A DNA stretch of 64,000 nucleotides from Streptomyces sp. NBRC 109706 (GTDB taxonomy: Bacteria > Actinomycetota > Actinomycetes > Streptomycetales > Streptomycetaceae). The notes under the pieces are model-generated. The model was given only the letters and a program-made list of their open reading frames with translations, ran no database searches and was not told the origin of the DNA. Made by a program: the position numbers and the translations under genes. The DNA is taken from the NCBI RefSeq assembly GCF_000974485.1, contig NZ_BBOM01000005.1:604289-668288 (forward strand), read 5' to 3'. How positions within the stretch are numbered: the stretch's first letter is position 1; every line of letters starts with the position of its first letter. Of this stretch, positions 51,735-60,569 are shown piece after piece.

Positions 51735-53000
51735 ATGACGATGGCCACGCCCTACGGCGGCGCCGTGGACGAGCCACCGGTGCGCAAGCTCTACCGCAGC
51801 GCGGACGGACGCTGGTTGGGTGGCGTCGCGCAGGGGTTGGCCGGGCACCTCGGTGTCCCGGTCTCCTGGGTGCGGGTGATCCTGCTGGTGCTGTTCTCGT
51901 CCAACGGGCTCGGCGTGCTGTTGTACGGCATCTTCTGGTTCGTGGTGCCGCTGGGCGCGCCACAGACGACGCCGGTCGCCCCGGCCCGCCGCGAGTTCCG
52001 GCTGCGGCGTCCCGACAAGCAGTCGCTGATCGCCGTCCTGGTGCTGGCGGTCGCGATGTTCGCGCTGGTCACCAGCGTGCAGTATCCGATCTCCGGCACC
52101 TACCTCTGGCCGATGATGATCATCGGGGTGGGGGCCGCTGTCGTCTGGCGGCAGGTCGACAACTCCCGCCGCGCCGCCTGGGCGGCGGCCACCAGGGGCA
52201 GTCGTTGGCTGCCGCTGCTGCGGGCCGCCGCCGGCGCGGTGCTGGTCGGCACGGGCATCGCGACCTTTGTGCTGGGGCAGAACGCGGCGGCCACGGAGAG
52301 CCTGGGCGTCGCGCTGCAGGCCGCGGTCGCCGTGCTGGTGGGGATCGCGCTGCTGGCCGGCCCCTATCTGGTGCGGATCGTGCAGGACCTCTCCGAGGAG
52401 CGCACCATGCGCATCCGCGCCCAGGAGCGGGCGGAGGTCGCGGCGCATGTCCATGACTCGGTGCTGCACACGTTGACGTTGATCCAGCGCAACGCGGAGA
52501 ACGGCCGCGAGGTGGCCAGGCTGGCGCGGGCGCAGGAACGGGAGCTGCGTGCCTGGCTGTACAAGTCGGCGGAGAGCGGCGGCCCGACCGTGGAGGAGGA
52601 CGAGCAGCCGAAGACGTTCGCCGAGGCGGTGCGGGCCACGGCGGCCGAGGTCGAGGACCACCACGGGGTGCAGATCGAGGTGGTGTGCGTGGGTGACTGC
52701 CCGTTGGACGAGCCGTTGGGCGCGACCCTTCAGGCGGCGCGCGAGGCCATGGTGAACGCGGCCAAGTACGGTGGGGAGGGTGGGCCCATCCGGGTGTTCG
52801 GCGAGGTGGAGGGCCGCACCGTCTTCGTGTCGGTGCGGGACCGAGGCCCCGGCTTCGATCCGGAGACGGTGCCCGCCGACCGCATGGGCGTGCGGGAGTC
52901 CATCGTGGGACGGATGCGACGCAACGGCGGCGGCGCCCGCGTCCGGTCCACACCAGGCGAGGGCACAGAGGTGGAGCTGACCATGGAGCGTTCCGAATGA
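51735..53000 (+). CDS. PspC-domain sensor histidine kinase (NarL/DesK class)
   Basis: A 421-residue kinase. A PspC domain at about 17-78 (RKLYRSADGRWLGGVAQGLAG) precedes further membrane helices to about residue 225. The HisKA_3 region has the phospho-accepting His in AAHVHDSVLHTLTLI. The ATPase domain shows the N box REAMVNAAKYGG, G1 DRGPGFDPETV and a GEGTEVEL G2 region. The response-regulator gene overlaps its stop by ATGA. Homology to LiaS/DesK systems suggests envelope-stress sensing. GTG 51720 is an alternative start. Confidence 0.92.
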   Translation: MTMATPYGGAVDEPPVRKLYRSADGRWLGGVAQGLAGHLGVPVSWVRVILLVLFSSNGLGVLLYGIFWFVVPLGAPQTTPVAPARREFRLRRPDKQSLIAVLVLAVAMFALVTSVQYPISGTYLWPMMIIGVGAAVVWRQVDNSRRAAWAAATRGSRWLPLLRAAAGAVLVGTGIATFVLGQNAAATESLGVALQAAVAVLVGIALLAGPYLVRIVQDLSEERTMRIRAQERAEVAAHVHDSVLHTLTLIQRNAENGREVARLARAQERELRAWLYKSAESGGPTVEEDEQPKTFAEAVRATAAEVEDHHGVQIEVVCVGDCPLDEPLGATLQAAREAMVNAAKYGGEGGPIRVFGEVEGRTVFVSVRDRGPGFDPETVPADRMGVRESIVGRMRRNGGGARVRSTPGEGTEVELTMERSE

Positions 53001-53701
53001 ATCCGACCGGCGGTGCGACGACCGAGCCTACGGCTGAGGCGCGTAGGGCCAGGGTGGTCCTGGTGGACGACCACCGGATGTTCCGGGCCGGGGTGCAGGC
53101 CGAGATCGGCCGCACCGAGGAGACCGGTGTCGAGGTGGTCGGCGAGGCCGGCGATGTCGACCAGGCGGTGAGTGTGATCAAGGCGGCCCGGCCGGATGTG
53201 GTGCTGCTCGATGTGCACCTGCCGGGCGGCGGCGGGGTCGAAGTGCTGCGGCGCAGCACCGAGTTGATGTCGGCGGTGCAGGATCCGGTGCGCTTTCTGG
53301 CGCTCTCCGTCTCCGACGCCGCCGAGGACGTCATCGGCGTGATCCGGGGCGGCGCGCGGGGCTATGTCACCAAGACGATCACGGGCACCGATCTGGTGGA
53401 CGCGATCTTCCGGGTGGCGGACGGCGACGCGGTCTTCTCCCCCCGGCTGGCCGGTTTCGTGCTGGACGCGTTCGCCTCGTCCGAGGCGCCGCCGGTCGAC
53501 GAGGACATGGACCGGCTCACCCAGCGCGAACGCGAGGTGCTGCGGCTGATCGCGCGTGGCTACGCGTACAAGGAGGTCGGCAAGGAGCTGTTCATCTCGG
53601 TGAAGACGGTGGAGAGCCATGTCTCGGCCGTGCTCCGTAAGCTGCAGCTCTCCAACCGGCACGAGCTGACCCGCTGGGCCACGGCCCGCCGGCTGGTGTG
53701 A
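52997..53701 (+). CDS. LuxR/NarL-family response regulator
   Basis: A 234-residue regulator. The receiver domain at about 18-140 has VVLVDDHRMFR and the phospho-acceptor Asp in VVLLDVHLPGG near residue 73, with Lys in GYVTKTI. The LuxR HTH at about 168-228 reads LTQREREVLRLIARGYAYKEV and SVKTVESHVSAVLRKLQL. It is coupled to the kinase by a four-base overlap. Likely targets include the divergent PspC operon, inferred from position. Confidence 0.94.
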   Translation: MNPTGGATTEPTAEARRARVVLVDDHRMFRAGVQAEIGRTEETGVEVVGEAGDVDQAVSVIKAARPDVVLLDVHLPGGGGVEVLRRSTELMSAVQDPVRFLALSVSDAAEDVIGVIRGGARGYVTKTITGTDLVDAIFRVADGDAVFSPRLAGFVLDAFASSEAPPVDEDMDRLTQREREVLRLIARGYAYKEVGKELFISVKTVESHVSAVLRKLQLSNRHELTRWATARRLV

Positions 53702-53729
53702 CGCGTCGCTGCCGGTCGTTTCGGGTCCG

Positions 53730-54092
53730 GTGGCCAAGACTGGGTCGGTGTTCGGCTTTCTGGTGCTCGCCGCCGCGCTGACGACCGCGGGACGTGAGGC
53801 GTGGCGGCACCCCTCCTTCCGCGGTGCCACCCTGTCCCTGGTGTTCGTGCTGGCCACCGGCACGGCCTTCTACACCCTGCACGAGCGCTGGTCGGTGCTG
53901 GAGGCGCTGTACTTCTCGGTGACCACGGGCCTCACGATCGGCTATGGCGACCTGGCGCCGAGCACCACGCTCTCCCGGGTGTTCACGATGCTGTACGCGG
54001 TCAGCGCGATCAGCCTCTTCGCGATGTTCGGCGGCCTGCTGACCAAGATCGGTCTCGCCCACTACCGCCGCCACCACCCACCGCCCTCATGA
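53730..54092 (+). CDS. Small potassium channel protein
   Basis: A 120-residue protein with three hydrophobic segments and a pore loop. The selectivity filter TIGYGDLAP lies in SVTTGLTIGYGD near residue 72, preceded by the pore helix and followed by the inner helix FTMLYAVSAISLFAMFGGLL. An extra helix at the N-terminus makes it slightly longer than a bare two-helix channel core. A tetramer should conduct K+. No cytoplasmic RCK or ligand domain is present. The GTG at 53730 starts 29 bases after the response-regulator stop. Confidence 0.85.
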   Translation: MAKTGSVFGFLVLAAALTTAGREAWRHPSFRGATLSLVFVLATGTAFYTLHERWSVLEALYFSVTTGLTIGYGDLAPSTTLSRVFTMLYAVSAISLFAMFGGLLTKIGLAHYRRHHPPPS

Positions 54093-54108
54093 CCCCCTCG
54101 CTACCGGG

Positions 54109-55686
54109 TCACTCCCATTCGATGGTGCCCGGCGGCTTGCTGGTGATGTCGAGGGTGACGCGGTTGACGTCCGGAACCTCGTTGGTGATGCGGGTGGAGA
54201 TCCGGGCCAGCAGTTCGTAGGGGAGGCGGGACCAGTCGGCGGTCATGGCGTCCTCGGAGCTGACCGGGCGCAGCACGATCGGGTGCCCGTAGGTGCGGCC
54301 GTCGCCCTGGACGCCGACGCTGCGGACGTCGGCGAGGAGGACCACGGGGCACTGCCAGATCTCGCGGTCGACACCGGCGGCGGTCAGCTCCTCGCGGGCG
54401 ATGGCGTCGGCCTCCCGCAGCAGGTCGAGCCGGTCCCCGGTGATCTCGCCGACGATGCGGATGCCCAGCCCGGGGCCGGGGAACGGCTGCCGTTGGACGA
54501 TCTCCTCCGGCAGGCCCAGCTCCTGGCCGACCATGCGGACCTCGTCCTTGAACAACTGCCGCAGCGGCTCGATCAGTTCGAATTCGATATCGTCCGGCAG
54601 GCCGCCCACGTTGTGGTGCGACTTGATGTTGGCGGTGCCGGTGCCGCCGCCGGACTCGACGACGTCCGGGTAGAGCGTGCCCTGGACGAGGAACGCGACG
54701 TCCTCGCCCGCCGCGCCGGCCTCGGCGACCAGCTCGGCCTGGGCCTGCTCGAAGACCCGGATGAACTCGCGGCCGATGATCTTCCGCTTCTCCTCGGGAT
54801 CGGAGACGCCGGCCAGCGCGTCGAGGAAGCGGTCGGCGGCGTCGACCACCTTGAGTTGGACGCCGGTCGCGGCCACGAAGTCCTTCTCGACCTGTTCGGT
54901 CTCGCCCTTGCGCATCAGCCCGTGGTCGACGTAGACGCAGGTCAGCTGGGAGCCGATGGCCCGGTTGACGAGGGCGGCGGCCACCGCGGAGTCGACGCCG
55001 CCGGAGAGCCCGCAGATGGCGCGCTTGCTGCCGACGCGGGCGCGGATCGCGGCGACCTGCTCGTCGACGATGCTGCCGGTGGTCCAGGACGGGCTGATGC
55101 CGGCGCCCCGGTAGAGGAAGTGTTCGAGGACCTGCTGGCCGTGGGTGGAGTGCATCACCTCGGGGTGGTGCTGCACTCCGTAGAGGCGGCGTTCGTCGTT
55201 CTCGAAGGCGGCGACCGGGACGGTGTCCGTGGCGGCCGTCACCTGGAAGCCGGCGGGCGCGGCCGAGCAGGCGTCGCCGTGCGACATCCACACCTGCTGC
55301 TGGTCGGGGGTGCCCTCGAAGAGGGTGGATCCGGAGCGGGTGACCGTCAGATCGGTGCGCCCGTACTCGCGGGCGCCGGTGTTGTCGACGGTGCCGCCGA
55401 GCGCCTGGGCCATCAGCTGGAAGCCGTAGCACATGCCGAAGACCGGCACCCCGGCGTCGAAGAGCGCCGGGTCGATGCCGGGCGCCTCGTCCGCGTAGAC
55501 GGAGGCGGGGCCGCCGGAGAGGATGATGGCGCTCGGCCGCCTGGCCAGCATCTCGTCCACCGGGGTGGTGGACGGCACGATCTCGCTGTAGACCCGGGCC
55601 TCGCGGACCCGGCGGGCGATGAGCTGGGCGTACTGCGCGCCGAAATCGACGACCAGAACGGTGTCCTGGGGTGCCACGTCTGCCAC
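54109..55686 (-). CDS. guaA: GMP synthase (glutamine-hydrolysing)
   Basis: A 525-residue enzyme converting XMP to GMP. The class I glutamine amidotransferase domain (about 8-200) has the catalytic Cys in [15 protein letters not shown] and the His/Glu pair in [11 protein letters not shown]. The ATP-pyrophosphatase domain has [15 protein letters not shown] near residue 228. The dimerisation domain at the end includes [12 protein letters not shown] and the terminal [11 protein letters not shown]. Length is standard. Its promoter appears to be the left half of a mirrored divergent promoter, with TAGACT on the minus strand at 55764-55759. Confidence 0.97.
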   Translation of the reverse strand: MADVAPQDTVLVVDFGAQYAQLIARRVREARVYSEIVPSTTPVDEMLARRPSAIILSGGPASVYADEAPGIDPALFDAGVPVFGMCYGFQLMAQALGGTVDNTGAREYGRTDLTVTRSGSTLFEGTPDQQQVWMSHGDACSAAPAGFQVTAATDTVPVAAFENDERRLYGVQHHPEVMHSTHGQQVLEHFLYRGAGISPSWTTGSIVDEQVAAIRARVGSKRAICGLSGGVDSAVAAALVNRAIGSQLTCVYVDHGLMRKGETEQVEKDFVAATGVQLKVVDAADRFLDALAGVSDPEEKRKIIGREFIRVFEQAQAELVAEAGAAGEDVAFLVQGTLYPDVVESGGGTGTANIKSHHNVGGLPDDIEFELIEPLRQLFKDEVRMVGQELGLPEEIVQRQPFPGPGLGIRIVGEITGDRLDLLREADAIAREELTAAGVDREIWQCPVVLLADVRSVGVQGDGRTYGHPIVLRPVSSEDAMTADWSRLPYELLARISTRITNEVPDVNRVTLDITSKPPGTIEWE

Positions 55687-55751
55687 GAGCTGCCTTTCGT
55701 GCCTGGTGAAACGCGTGCCTGCCGGCGGCGCCGAACGTGCGGGGGGTGTGT

Positions 55752-55821
55752 GCCGTCGAGTCTACCGGGGGCCGCCGGGGGGTCTCGCCGTCCGCCCGGT
55801 CGCCCCGGTAGACTCGGCGGC
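55752..55821. promoter_or_regulatory. Mirrored divergent promoters of guaA and the aroQ leader
   Basis: Two 18-bp arms (55752-55769 and 55804-55821) are reverse complements with one mismatch. Each contains TAGACT as a -10: 55764-55759 for guaA and 55809-55814 for the leader peptide. The right-hand -10 ends seven bases before ATG 55822, giving a leaderless start. -35 boxes are not obvious. Confidence 0.6.
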
Positions 55822-55899
55822 ATGTTGCGGCAGCGCTGTTTCTTTACCTATGGCACCGGTCCGGCCGGTGGCCATGGGGAGTGTCGCGCGCGGCACTGA
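55822..55899 (+). CDS. Leader peptide upstream of chorismate mutase (25 aa)
   Basis: A 25-residue ORF starting exactly where a leaderless transcript should begin. It begins MLRQRCFFTYGTGP, giving Phe-Phe-Thr-Tyr at residues 7-10 from TTC TTT ACC TAT; TTT is rare in this genome. Chorismate mutase commits chorismate to Phe and Tyr, so stalling at these codons would report aromatic starvation. A hairpin (55850-55859 with 55865-55875, one bulge) begins in the Tyr codon. A terminator-like hairpin follows at 55911. It is predicted from sequence only. Confidence 0.6.
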   Translation: MLRQRCFFTYGTGPAGGHGECRARH

Positions 55900-55910
55900 A
55901 CACGACTCCC

Positions 55911-55948
55911 CGACGCCCCGGGCCCGGATCATCCGGCCCGGGGCGTCG
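55911..55948 (+). terminator. Attenuator-like hairpin in the chorismate mutase leader
   Basis: A perfect 14-bp stem (55911-55924 with 55935-55948) lies 11 bases after the leader-peptide stop and 135 bases before the chorismate mutase ATG. Its position makes it a candidate conditional terminator. There is no T-run. Confidence 0.65.
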
Positions 55949-56083
55949 TCGTGTCCGGGGCGGATGGCCGTTCGCCCGGGTCCCCAGGGACCGTCTCCGA
56001 GGATCAGAGCACCCCGAAGAGCCGAGAACCCGCAGACCCGACGCACGGAAGCGCCGAAGCGCCGAAGCCCCGAAGGAGAAACC

Positions 56084-56437
56084 ATGACCACCGAGCTGAC
56101 GACGAAGCCGACCACCGAGCCGACGACTGAGCCGACGAGGACGGATGCCCGGCCCGCCGAGGTGACCGAGGTCACCGGGCCGGCCGGTGGCGAACCGGAG
56201 ACCGTGATCGCCCGGGCCAGGGCGGAGATCGACGCGTTGGACGCGGAGATCGTCCGGCTGGTGCGACAGCGGGTGACGGTCTCGGAACGGGTGCAGGCCA
56301 CCCGGCTGGCCAACGGCGGCCGGCGGATCAGCCTGGCCAGGGAGAACGAGGTGCTGCGCCGCTGGCGCGAGGAGTTGGGCCAGCCGGGCACCGCCCTGGC
56401 GATGACACTGCTCGAACTGGGCCGCGGCCGGGTCTGA
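56084..56437 (+). CDS. Chorismate mutase (AroQ type)
   Basis: A 117-residue protein. A Thr/Glu/Pro-rich N-terminal tail of about 40 residues precedes an all-helical AroQ domain: ARAEIDALDAEIVRLVRQRVT, SERVQATRLANGGRRISLARE and EVLRRWREELGQPG. The Arg, Asp and Lys/Arg positions that hold the chorismate carboxylates are present (R in LVRQR; R in RISLARE). It converts chorismate to prephenate for Phe and Tyr. GAAGGAG at 56072-56078 fixes the ATG. A leader peptide and hairpins upstream suggest attenuation. GCGCCGAA direct repeats lie just before the ribosome site. Confidence 0.9.
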   Translation: MTTELTTKPTTEPTTEPTRTDARPAEVTEVTGPAGGEPETVIARARAEIDALDAEIVRLVRQRVTVSERVQATRLANGGRRISLARENEVLRRWREELGQPGTALAMTLLELGRGRV

Positions 56438-57037
56438 GTTCCCGGCCGTCGCGGGCCCGCCCGGCGCCGGCCGAACCCGGGGACGAGCCGTCACCCGTAC
56501 GGAGCGTGACCGGCCGGATGGGGCTTCGTTGAAAGTGTTGTCCCCGGGGCGATGAGGCGTGGCGGACCTCGCGGTGTGGCGAGGTCCGCGCGCCGTGGGA
56601 CCTCGCTCCGGTGCGGTGACCGGGCAGCAGGGGACAGCAGGCCGGTCACGCCCCACGGCCGGTTCTCGGGACGCCGAGGACCGGCCGCCCCAGCCTCACA
56701 GATGTTGGCCGACCATGGCACACCCCCCTCCATGGGCCCGGCCAACGGCAGCGGCGCCTACCCCCCGGGTGCCGCGCGCAGCACCGGCGCCGCCCTGTCG
56801 CCGTGCTGACCCGAGGGCCCCGGCCGACGGCCGGGGCCCTCGGCCGCTCCTTCGCCCCGTGTCCGTTTCGTAACCGGTAAGCGAACAACCTTTTACGCAT
56901 GTTGGCGGTCTAAGGGGGCGCACGAACCTTTTGGATGCCGTGCCACCATGACCGGAGAGGCTCGTTCCCATTCCCCCGAGGAGCGGGCCTCTTCGCCACT
57001 GCGGCGCCGCCCGGGCAGCACCGCCGGCGCCCACCGG
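56438..57037. other. 600-bp hairpin-rich intergenic region
   Basis: No well-supported gene is present between the convergent chorismate mutase and GMC oxidoreductase genes. Strong hairpins lie at 56562-56589 (11-bp stem), 56616-56649 (8-bp stem) and 56812-56842 (13-bp stem). An AT-richer patch at 56860-56940 contains GTAAC and CTTTTACGCATG. A 35-codon ORF (56702-56809) ends just before the last hairpin but has no ribosome site. A small RNA or a decayed gene is possible. Confidence 0.5.
56812..56842. terminator. Strong GC hairpin terminator
   Basis: A perfect 13-bp stem (56812-56824 with 56830-56842) closes a 5-base loop CGACG. Confidence 0.75.
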
Positions 57038-58909
57038 TCAACTCCCCTGCCGCGCCGGCCCTTCCGTCTCGTCGCGCTTGGCGTCGGCGGCTGCCCCGCC
57101 TCGGGGCGGCAGGGGCGGGACGGGAAGCACCACCTGCGGGCGCCAGGCGCCGAACGCCGACTCGGGGACGGCGGGGCGTGCCGGCGGGATCGGGGGCAGG
57201 GACCGGTAGGGGGCGTCGGGGGCCGGACGTCGGTCGGGTTCCCCCTTGTTGGGCCAGAGCGCGAAGGCCCGCTCCGCCTGGGCCGTGATGGTCAGCGCGG
57301 GGTTGACGCCGAGGTTGGCGGAGACCGCCGAGCCGTCCACCACCGAGATTCCCGGGTGGCCGTGCAGCCGGTGGTAGGGGTCGACCACGCCGCGTTCCGG
57401 GGTTTCGCCGATCGGGCAACCGCCGAGGAAGTGCGCGGTCAGCGGGGTGCCGATCAGCTCCCCGACGTTGGTGCCGGCGAACCCGCCGATCTCTTCGGCG
57501 AGTTGGCGGGCCGCCTCGGCGCCGGCCGGGATGAAGTCCGGGTTGGGCGCGCCATGGCCCTGCCGCGCGGTGAGCAGCCCCCGGCCGGGGCGGCGGGTCC
57601 TGCGGTAGGTGGTCAGCGAGTTGTCGTGGCTCTGCATCACCAGCCCGATGACGGTCCGTTCCGACCAGCGGCGCTTGGAGAGCGAGCGCAGGAACACCCA
57701 GGGGTGGCGGGCCGAGTCGAGCGCGTAGGACAGCGCCCTGGGCAGCCGGCCGCCGCGCGGGAACTGCTTGATGGAGAGGAACCCCATGGCGTTGGAGCCC
57801 CTGCCGTAACGCACCGGTTCGACATGGGTGTGCGGGTCGGGGTGGATCGACGAGGTGATGGCCACTCCCCTGGTGAAGTCCAGGGTGGCGTCCTCGCCCT
57901 GCCGGGCCCGGTAGCGGCGCGGCAGGGTGCTGGCGCCCACCAGCGCCTCGGAGTTGGTGCGGGTCAGGGTGCCGAGCCGGTCGGAGAGGCGGGGCAGCGC
58001 GCCGCTGTCGCGCATCCGGTGCAGCAGCGTCTGGGTGCCGTAGGTGCCGGCGGCGACCACCACCTGCCCCACCCGCAGCGTGGTGCGGCGGGCCCGCCGG
58101 CGGCGGGCCGAGGCGTCGGTGGGGACGGTGGTCACCAGATGGCCACGTCCCCCGGGGTGTTCGGCGATCCGGACGACGGTGGTCAGCGGGCGGATCTCGG
58201 CGCCGGCGCGGCGCGCGAGGTGCAGGTAGTTCTCGTTGAGGGTGTTCTTGGCGCCGTGTCGGCAGCCGGTCATGCACTCGCCGCATTCGTGGCAGGCGGT
58301 CCTGCGTGGCCCGGCGCCGCCGAAGTAGGGGTCGGCCACCTCCTCGCCAGGGCGCGCGCGGGTCCGCCCGTCGGCGTCCTCGGCGTCGCCGAAGAAGACC
58401 CCGACGGGGGCCAGGTGGAAGGTGTCGGCGACGCCCATGCGTTCGGCCGCGGCCCGCAGATGGCGGTCGGCGGCGGTGACGGTGGGGTTGACGCGGACCC
58501 CGAGCATCCGGCTGGCCTGCTCGTAGTAGGGCGTCAACTCGCGCCGCCAGTCGGTGATATGGCCCCACTGGCGGTCCTGGAAGAACGCGTCGGGCGGCAC
58601 ATAGAGGGTGTTGGCGTAGTTCAGCGAACCGCCGCCGACGCCAGCTCCGGCCAGGATCATCACGTTCCGCAGCAGATGGATCCGTTGGATGCCGTAGAGA
58701 CCGATCCTGGGGGCCCAGAGGTAGTCCCGCAACCGCCAGGAGTCGCGCGGGAGTTGGGCCCGTTCGAACTGGCGGCCCGCCTCCAGGACCACAACGCGGT
58801 AGCCCTTCTCGCTCAGCCGCAGCGCGGCAACGGCCCCGCCGAACCCCGAGCCGACGACCGCCACGTCGTAGTCGTCCCGCTCGTGTTCCGGCCCGTCGGG
58901 CGCGGTCAT
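57038..58909 (-). CDS. GMC-family FAD oxidoreductase (cholesterol-oxidase-like)
   Basis: A 623-residue flavoprotein. The FAD-binding motif VVGSGFGGAVAALRLSEKGY begins near residue 17. GAGVGGGSLNYANTLYVPP follows near residue 90. A Cys cluster, ACHECGECMTGC, near residue 190 resembles a ferredoxin-like site. GTPLTAHFLGGCPIG and DGSAVSANLGVNPALTI are the C-terminal substrate and FAD contacts. It probably oxidises a sterol or other alcohol. The C-terminal 70 residues are Pro-rich. Its ATG overlaps the aldehyde dehydrogenase stop by four bases, suggesting sequential oxidation steps or shared regulation. Substrate is unknown. Confidence 0.85.
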   Translation of the reverse strand: MTAPDGPEHERDDYDVAVVGSGFGGAVAALRLSEKGYRVVVLEAGRQFERAQLPRDSWRLRDYLWAPRIGLYGIQRIHLLRNVMILAGAGVGGGSLNYANTLYVPPDAFFQDRQWGHITDWRRELTPYYEQASRMLGVRVNPTVTAADRHLRAAAERMGVADTFHLAPVGVFFGDAEDADGRTRARPGEEVADPYFGGAGPRRTACHECGECMTGCRHGAKNTLNENYLHLARRAGAEIRPLTTVVRIAEHPGGRGHLVTTVPTDASARRRRARRTTLRVGQVVVAAGTYGTQTLLHRMRDSGALPRLSDRLGTLTRTNSEALVGASTLPRRYRARQGEDATLDFTRGVAITSSIHPDPHTHVEPVRYGRGSNAMGFLSIKQFPRGGRLPRALSYALDSARHPWVFLRSLSKRRWSERTVIGLVMQSHDNSLTTYRRTRRPGRGLLTARQGHGAPNPDFIPAGAEAARQLAEEIGGFAGTNVGELIGTPLTAHFLGGCPIGETPERGVVDPYHRLHGHPGISVVDGSAVSANLGVNPALTITAQAERAFALWPNKGEPDRRPAPDAPYRSLPPIPPARPAVPESAFGAWRPQVVLPVPPLPPRGGAAADAKRDETEGPARQGS

Positions 58910-60480
58910 CGGAGCCTCAGGGTCTTCATGGCCTTGAGGGAGACGTTCAGCAGGCTCGCATAGCGGCGGTCGTCCAGCGGGCCCGTGGGGCCGAGCGGCA
59001 GCAGCCGCTGCTGGGCCACCGTCTGGGCCTCGGTGTACTTGAGCAGCCCCTCGGAGCCGTGTCGGCGGCCGAGGCCCGAATCCCGCATGCCGCCCATCGG
59101 GGCGCCCGCGCTGCCGTAGGTGGCGGCATAGGCCTCGTTGATGTTGACCGTGCCGCACCGGAGTCGGGCGGCCAGTTGACGGGCCCGGCGTCCGTCGCGG
59201 GACCAGACGCTGGCGTTGAGGCCGTACCGGGTGTCGTTGGCCAGCGCCACCGCCTCCTCCTCGGTCCCGAACCGGAAGACGCTGACCACCGGGCCGAACG
59301 TCTCCTCGTGGTACACCCGCATCGACGGGCGGACCCCGTCCAGCACGGTCGGCTCGTGGAAGTAGGGGCCCAGCTCCGGGCGCGGCCGGCCGCCGGTGAG
59401 CACGGTGGCTCCCTGCTCCCTGGCGTCCTCGATGTGCTGGGTGACGGTGGCCAGTTGGGCGGCGGAGATGAGCGAGCCCAGGTCGATGCCGTAGTCGAGA
59501 TCGGCGCCGATCCGCAGCGCCTCGGTGCGCGCCACCAGACGGCTGACGAAGGCGTCGGCGACGGACTCGTGGACCAGCAACCGCTCGGCGGATATGCAGA
59601 GTTGGCCGGTGGAGGAGAAGCAGGCGCGCATCGCGCCCTCGGCGGCGCGGTCCAGGTTGGCGTCGCGCAGCACCAGCAGGGCGTTCTTGCCGCCCAACTC
59701 CAGGCTGCTGCCGACGAGTCGGCCGGCGGCGCGGCGCGCCACCTCGCGCCCGGTGCGGGTGGAGCCGGTGAACGTCACATAGTCCGCGTGTTCCACGAGC
59801 AGCGGGCCGACCACCGGCCCCTCGCCGAGCACCACCGTCCACACGTCCTCGGGGAGCCCGACCTCGATCATCAGGCGACGCGCCCAGAGCGCGGTCAGCG
59901 CGGTCTCGGTGTCGGGCTTCATCACCACGGCGTTGCCGGCGATCAGCGCCGGCAGCACATCGCCGGCGGCCAGCTCCAGGGGGTAGTTCCAGGGCGCGAT
60001 ATGGCCCACCACGCCGTGCGGGCGGCGGTGTTGCCTGACCTGGGTCAGGATCGGCATGGCGCCCAGATGCCGGCGGGGCCGCAGATAGCCGGGCGCGGCG
60101 CGGCCGTAGTGGCGGGCCGCCATGGCGACGGCCTGCAGCTCCTCGTGCGCGGAGAACCGGTTCTTCCCTGTCTCCAGCTGGATGATGTCGAGGATCTGCG
60201 ACTGGCGGCGCAGCAGCAGGTCGTGGAAGCGCAAGGCGATCCGGGCCCGCCGCTCGACGGGCGTGGCGGCCCAGGCGGGTTGGGCGGCGCGGGCCCTGGC
60301 GAACGCTTCGCCGACCTCGTCGGGGGTGGCCCGGGGCAGCTCGGCGAGCTGCTCGCCGGTGAACGGGGTGTGGCAGGCGGTCCGTTCGCTTCCCACGACG
60401 CCCCGGGTCAGGGACTCGACCAGCTCCTTGGTGACCTTACGGGCGGCCACCCCTCCCATGGCTGACTGTGCGGTCGTCAT
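58906..60480 (-). CDS. Succinate-semialdehyde dehydrogenase-type aldehyde dehydrogenase
   Basis: A 524-residue member of the ALDH superfamily, closest in pattern to actinobacterial NADP+-dependent succinic semialdehyde dehydrogenases. PWNYPLELAAGDVLPALIAGN is the cofactor-side motif, and FTGSTRTGREVA the nucleotide turn. The catalytic Glu is in LELGGKNALLV, and the catalytic Cys in STGQLCISAERL near residue 300. The C-terminus adds about 30 residues after the usual end (LLNVSLKAMKTLRLR). ATG 60480 fits. It is the first gene of an operon with the GMC oxidoreductase. It could feed succinate to the TCA cycle from GABA or related compounds. Confidence 0.88.
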   Translation of the reverse strand: MTTAQSAMGGVAARKVTKELVESLTRGVVGSERTACHTPFTGEQLAELPRATPDEVGEAFARARAAQPAWAATPVERRARIALRFHDLLLRRQSQILDIIQLETGKNRFSAHEELQAVAMAARHYGRAAPGYLRPRRHLGAMPILTQVRQHRRPHGVVGHIAPWNYPLELAAGDVLPALIAGNAVVMKPDTETALTALWARRLMIEVGLPEDVWTVVLGEGPVVGPLLVEHADYVTFTGSTRTGREVARRAAGRLVGSSLELGGKNALLVLRDANLDRAAEGAMRACFSSTGQLCISAERLLVHESVADAFVSRLVARTEALRIGADLDYGIDLGSLISAAQLATVTQHIEDAREQGATVLTGGRPRPELGPYFHEPTVLDGVRPSMRVYHEETFGPVVSVFRFGTEEEAVALANDTRYGLNASVWSRDGRRARQLAARLRCGTVNINEAYAATYGSAGAPMGGMRDSGLGRRHGSEGLLKYTEAQTVAQQRLLPLGPTGPLDDRRYASLLNVSLKAMKTLRLR

Positions 60481-60569
60481 AGGCGGAGAGTACGGCGTGT
60501 CGCCCGCCGCGCCTACCCAGGGGTAATGATTTTTCCGCCAGTGAACGCTGGCAGTGTGCCGGGGGCGGG

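Noticed and set aside
55619..56083. N-terminal extension of chorismate mutase in the open frame from 55619
   Set aside because: It would run through the leader hairpins and promoter; the ATG at 56084 has a strong ribosome site and gives normal family length.
56702..56809. 35-codon ORF ending just before a terminator
   Set aside because: No ribosome site or promoter motif, and no recognisable product; kept only as part of the noncoding-region description.
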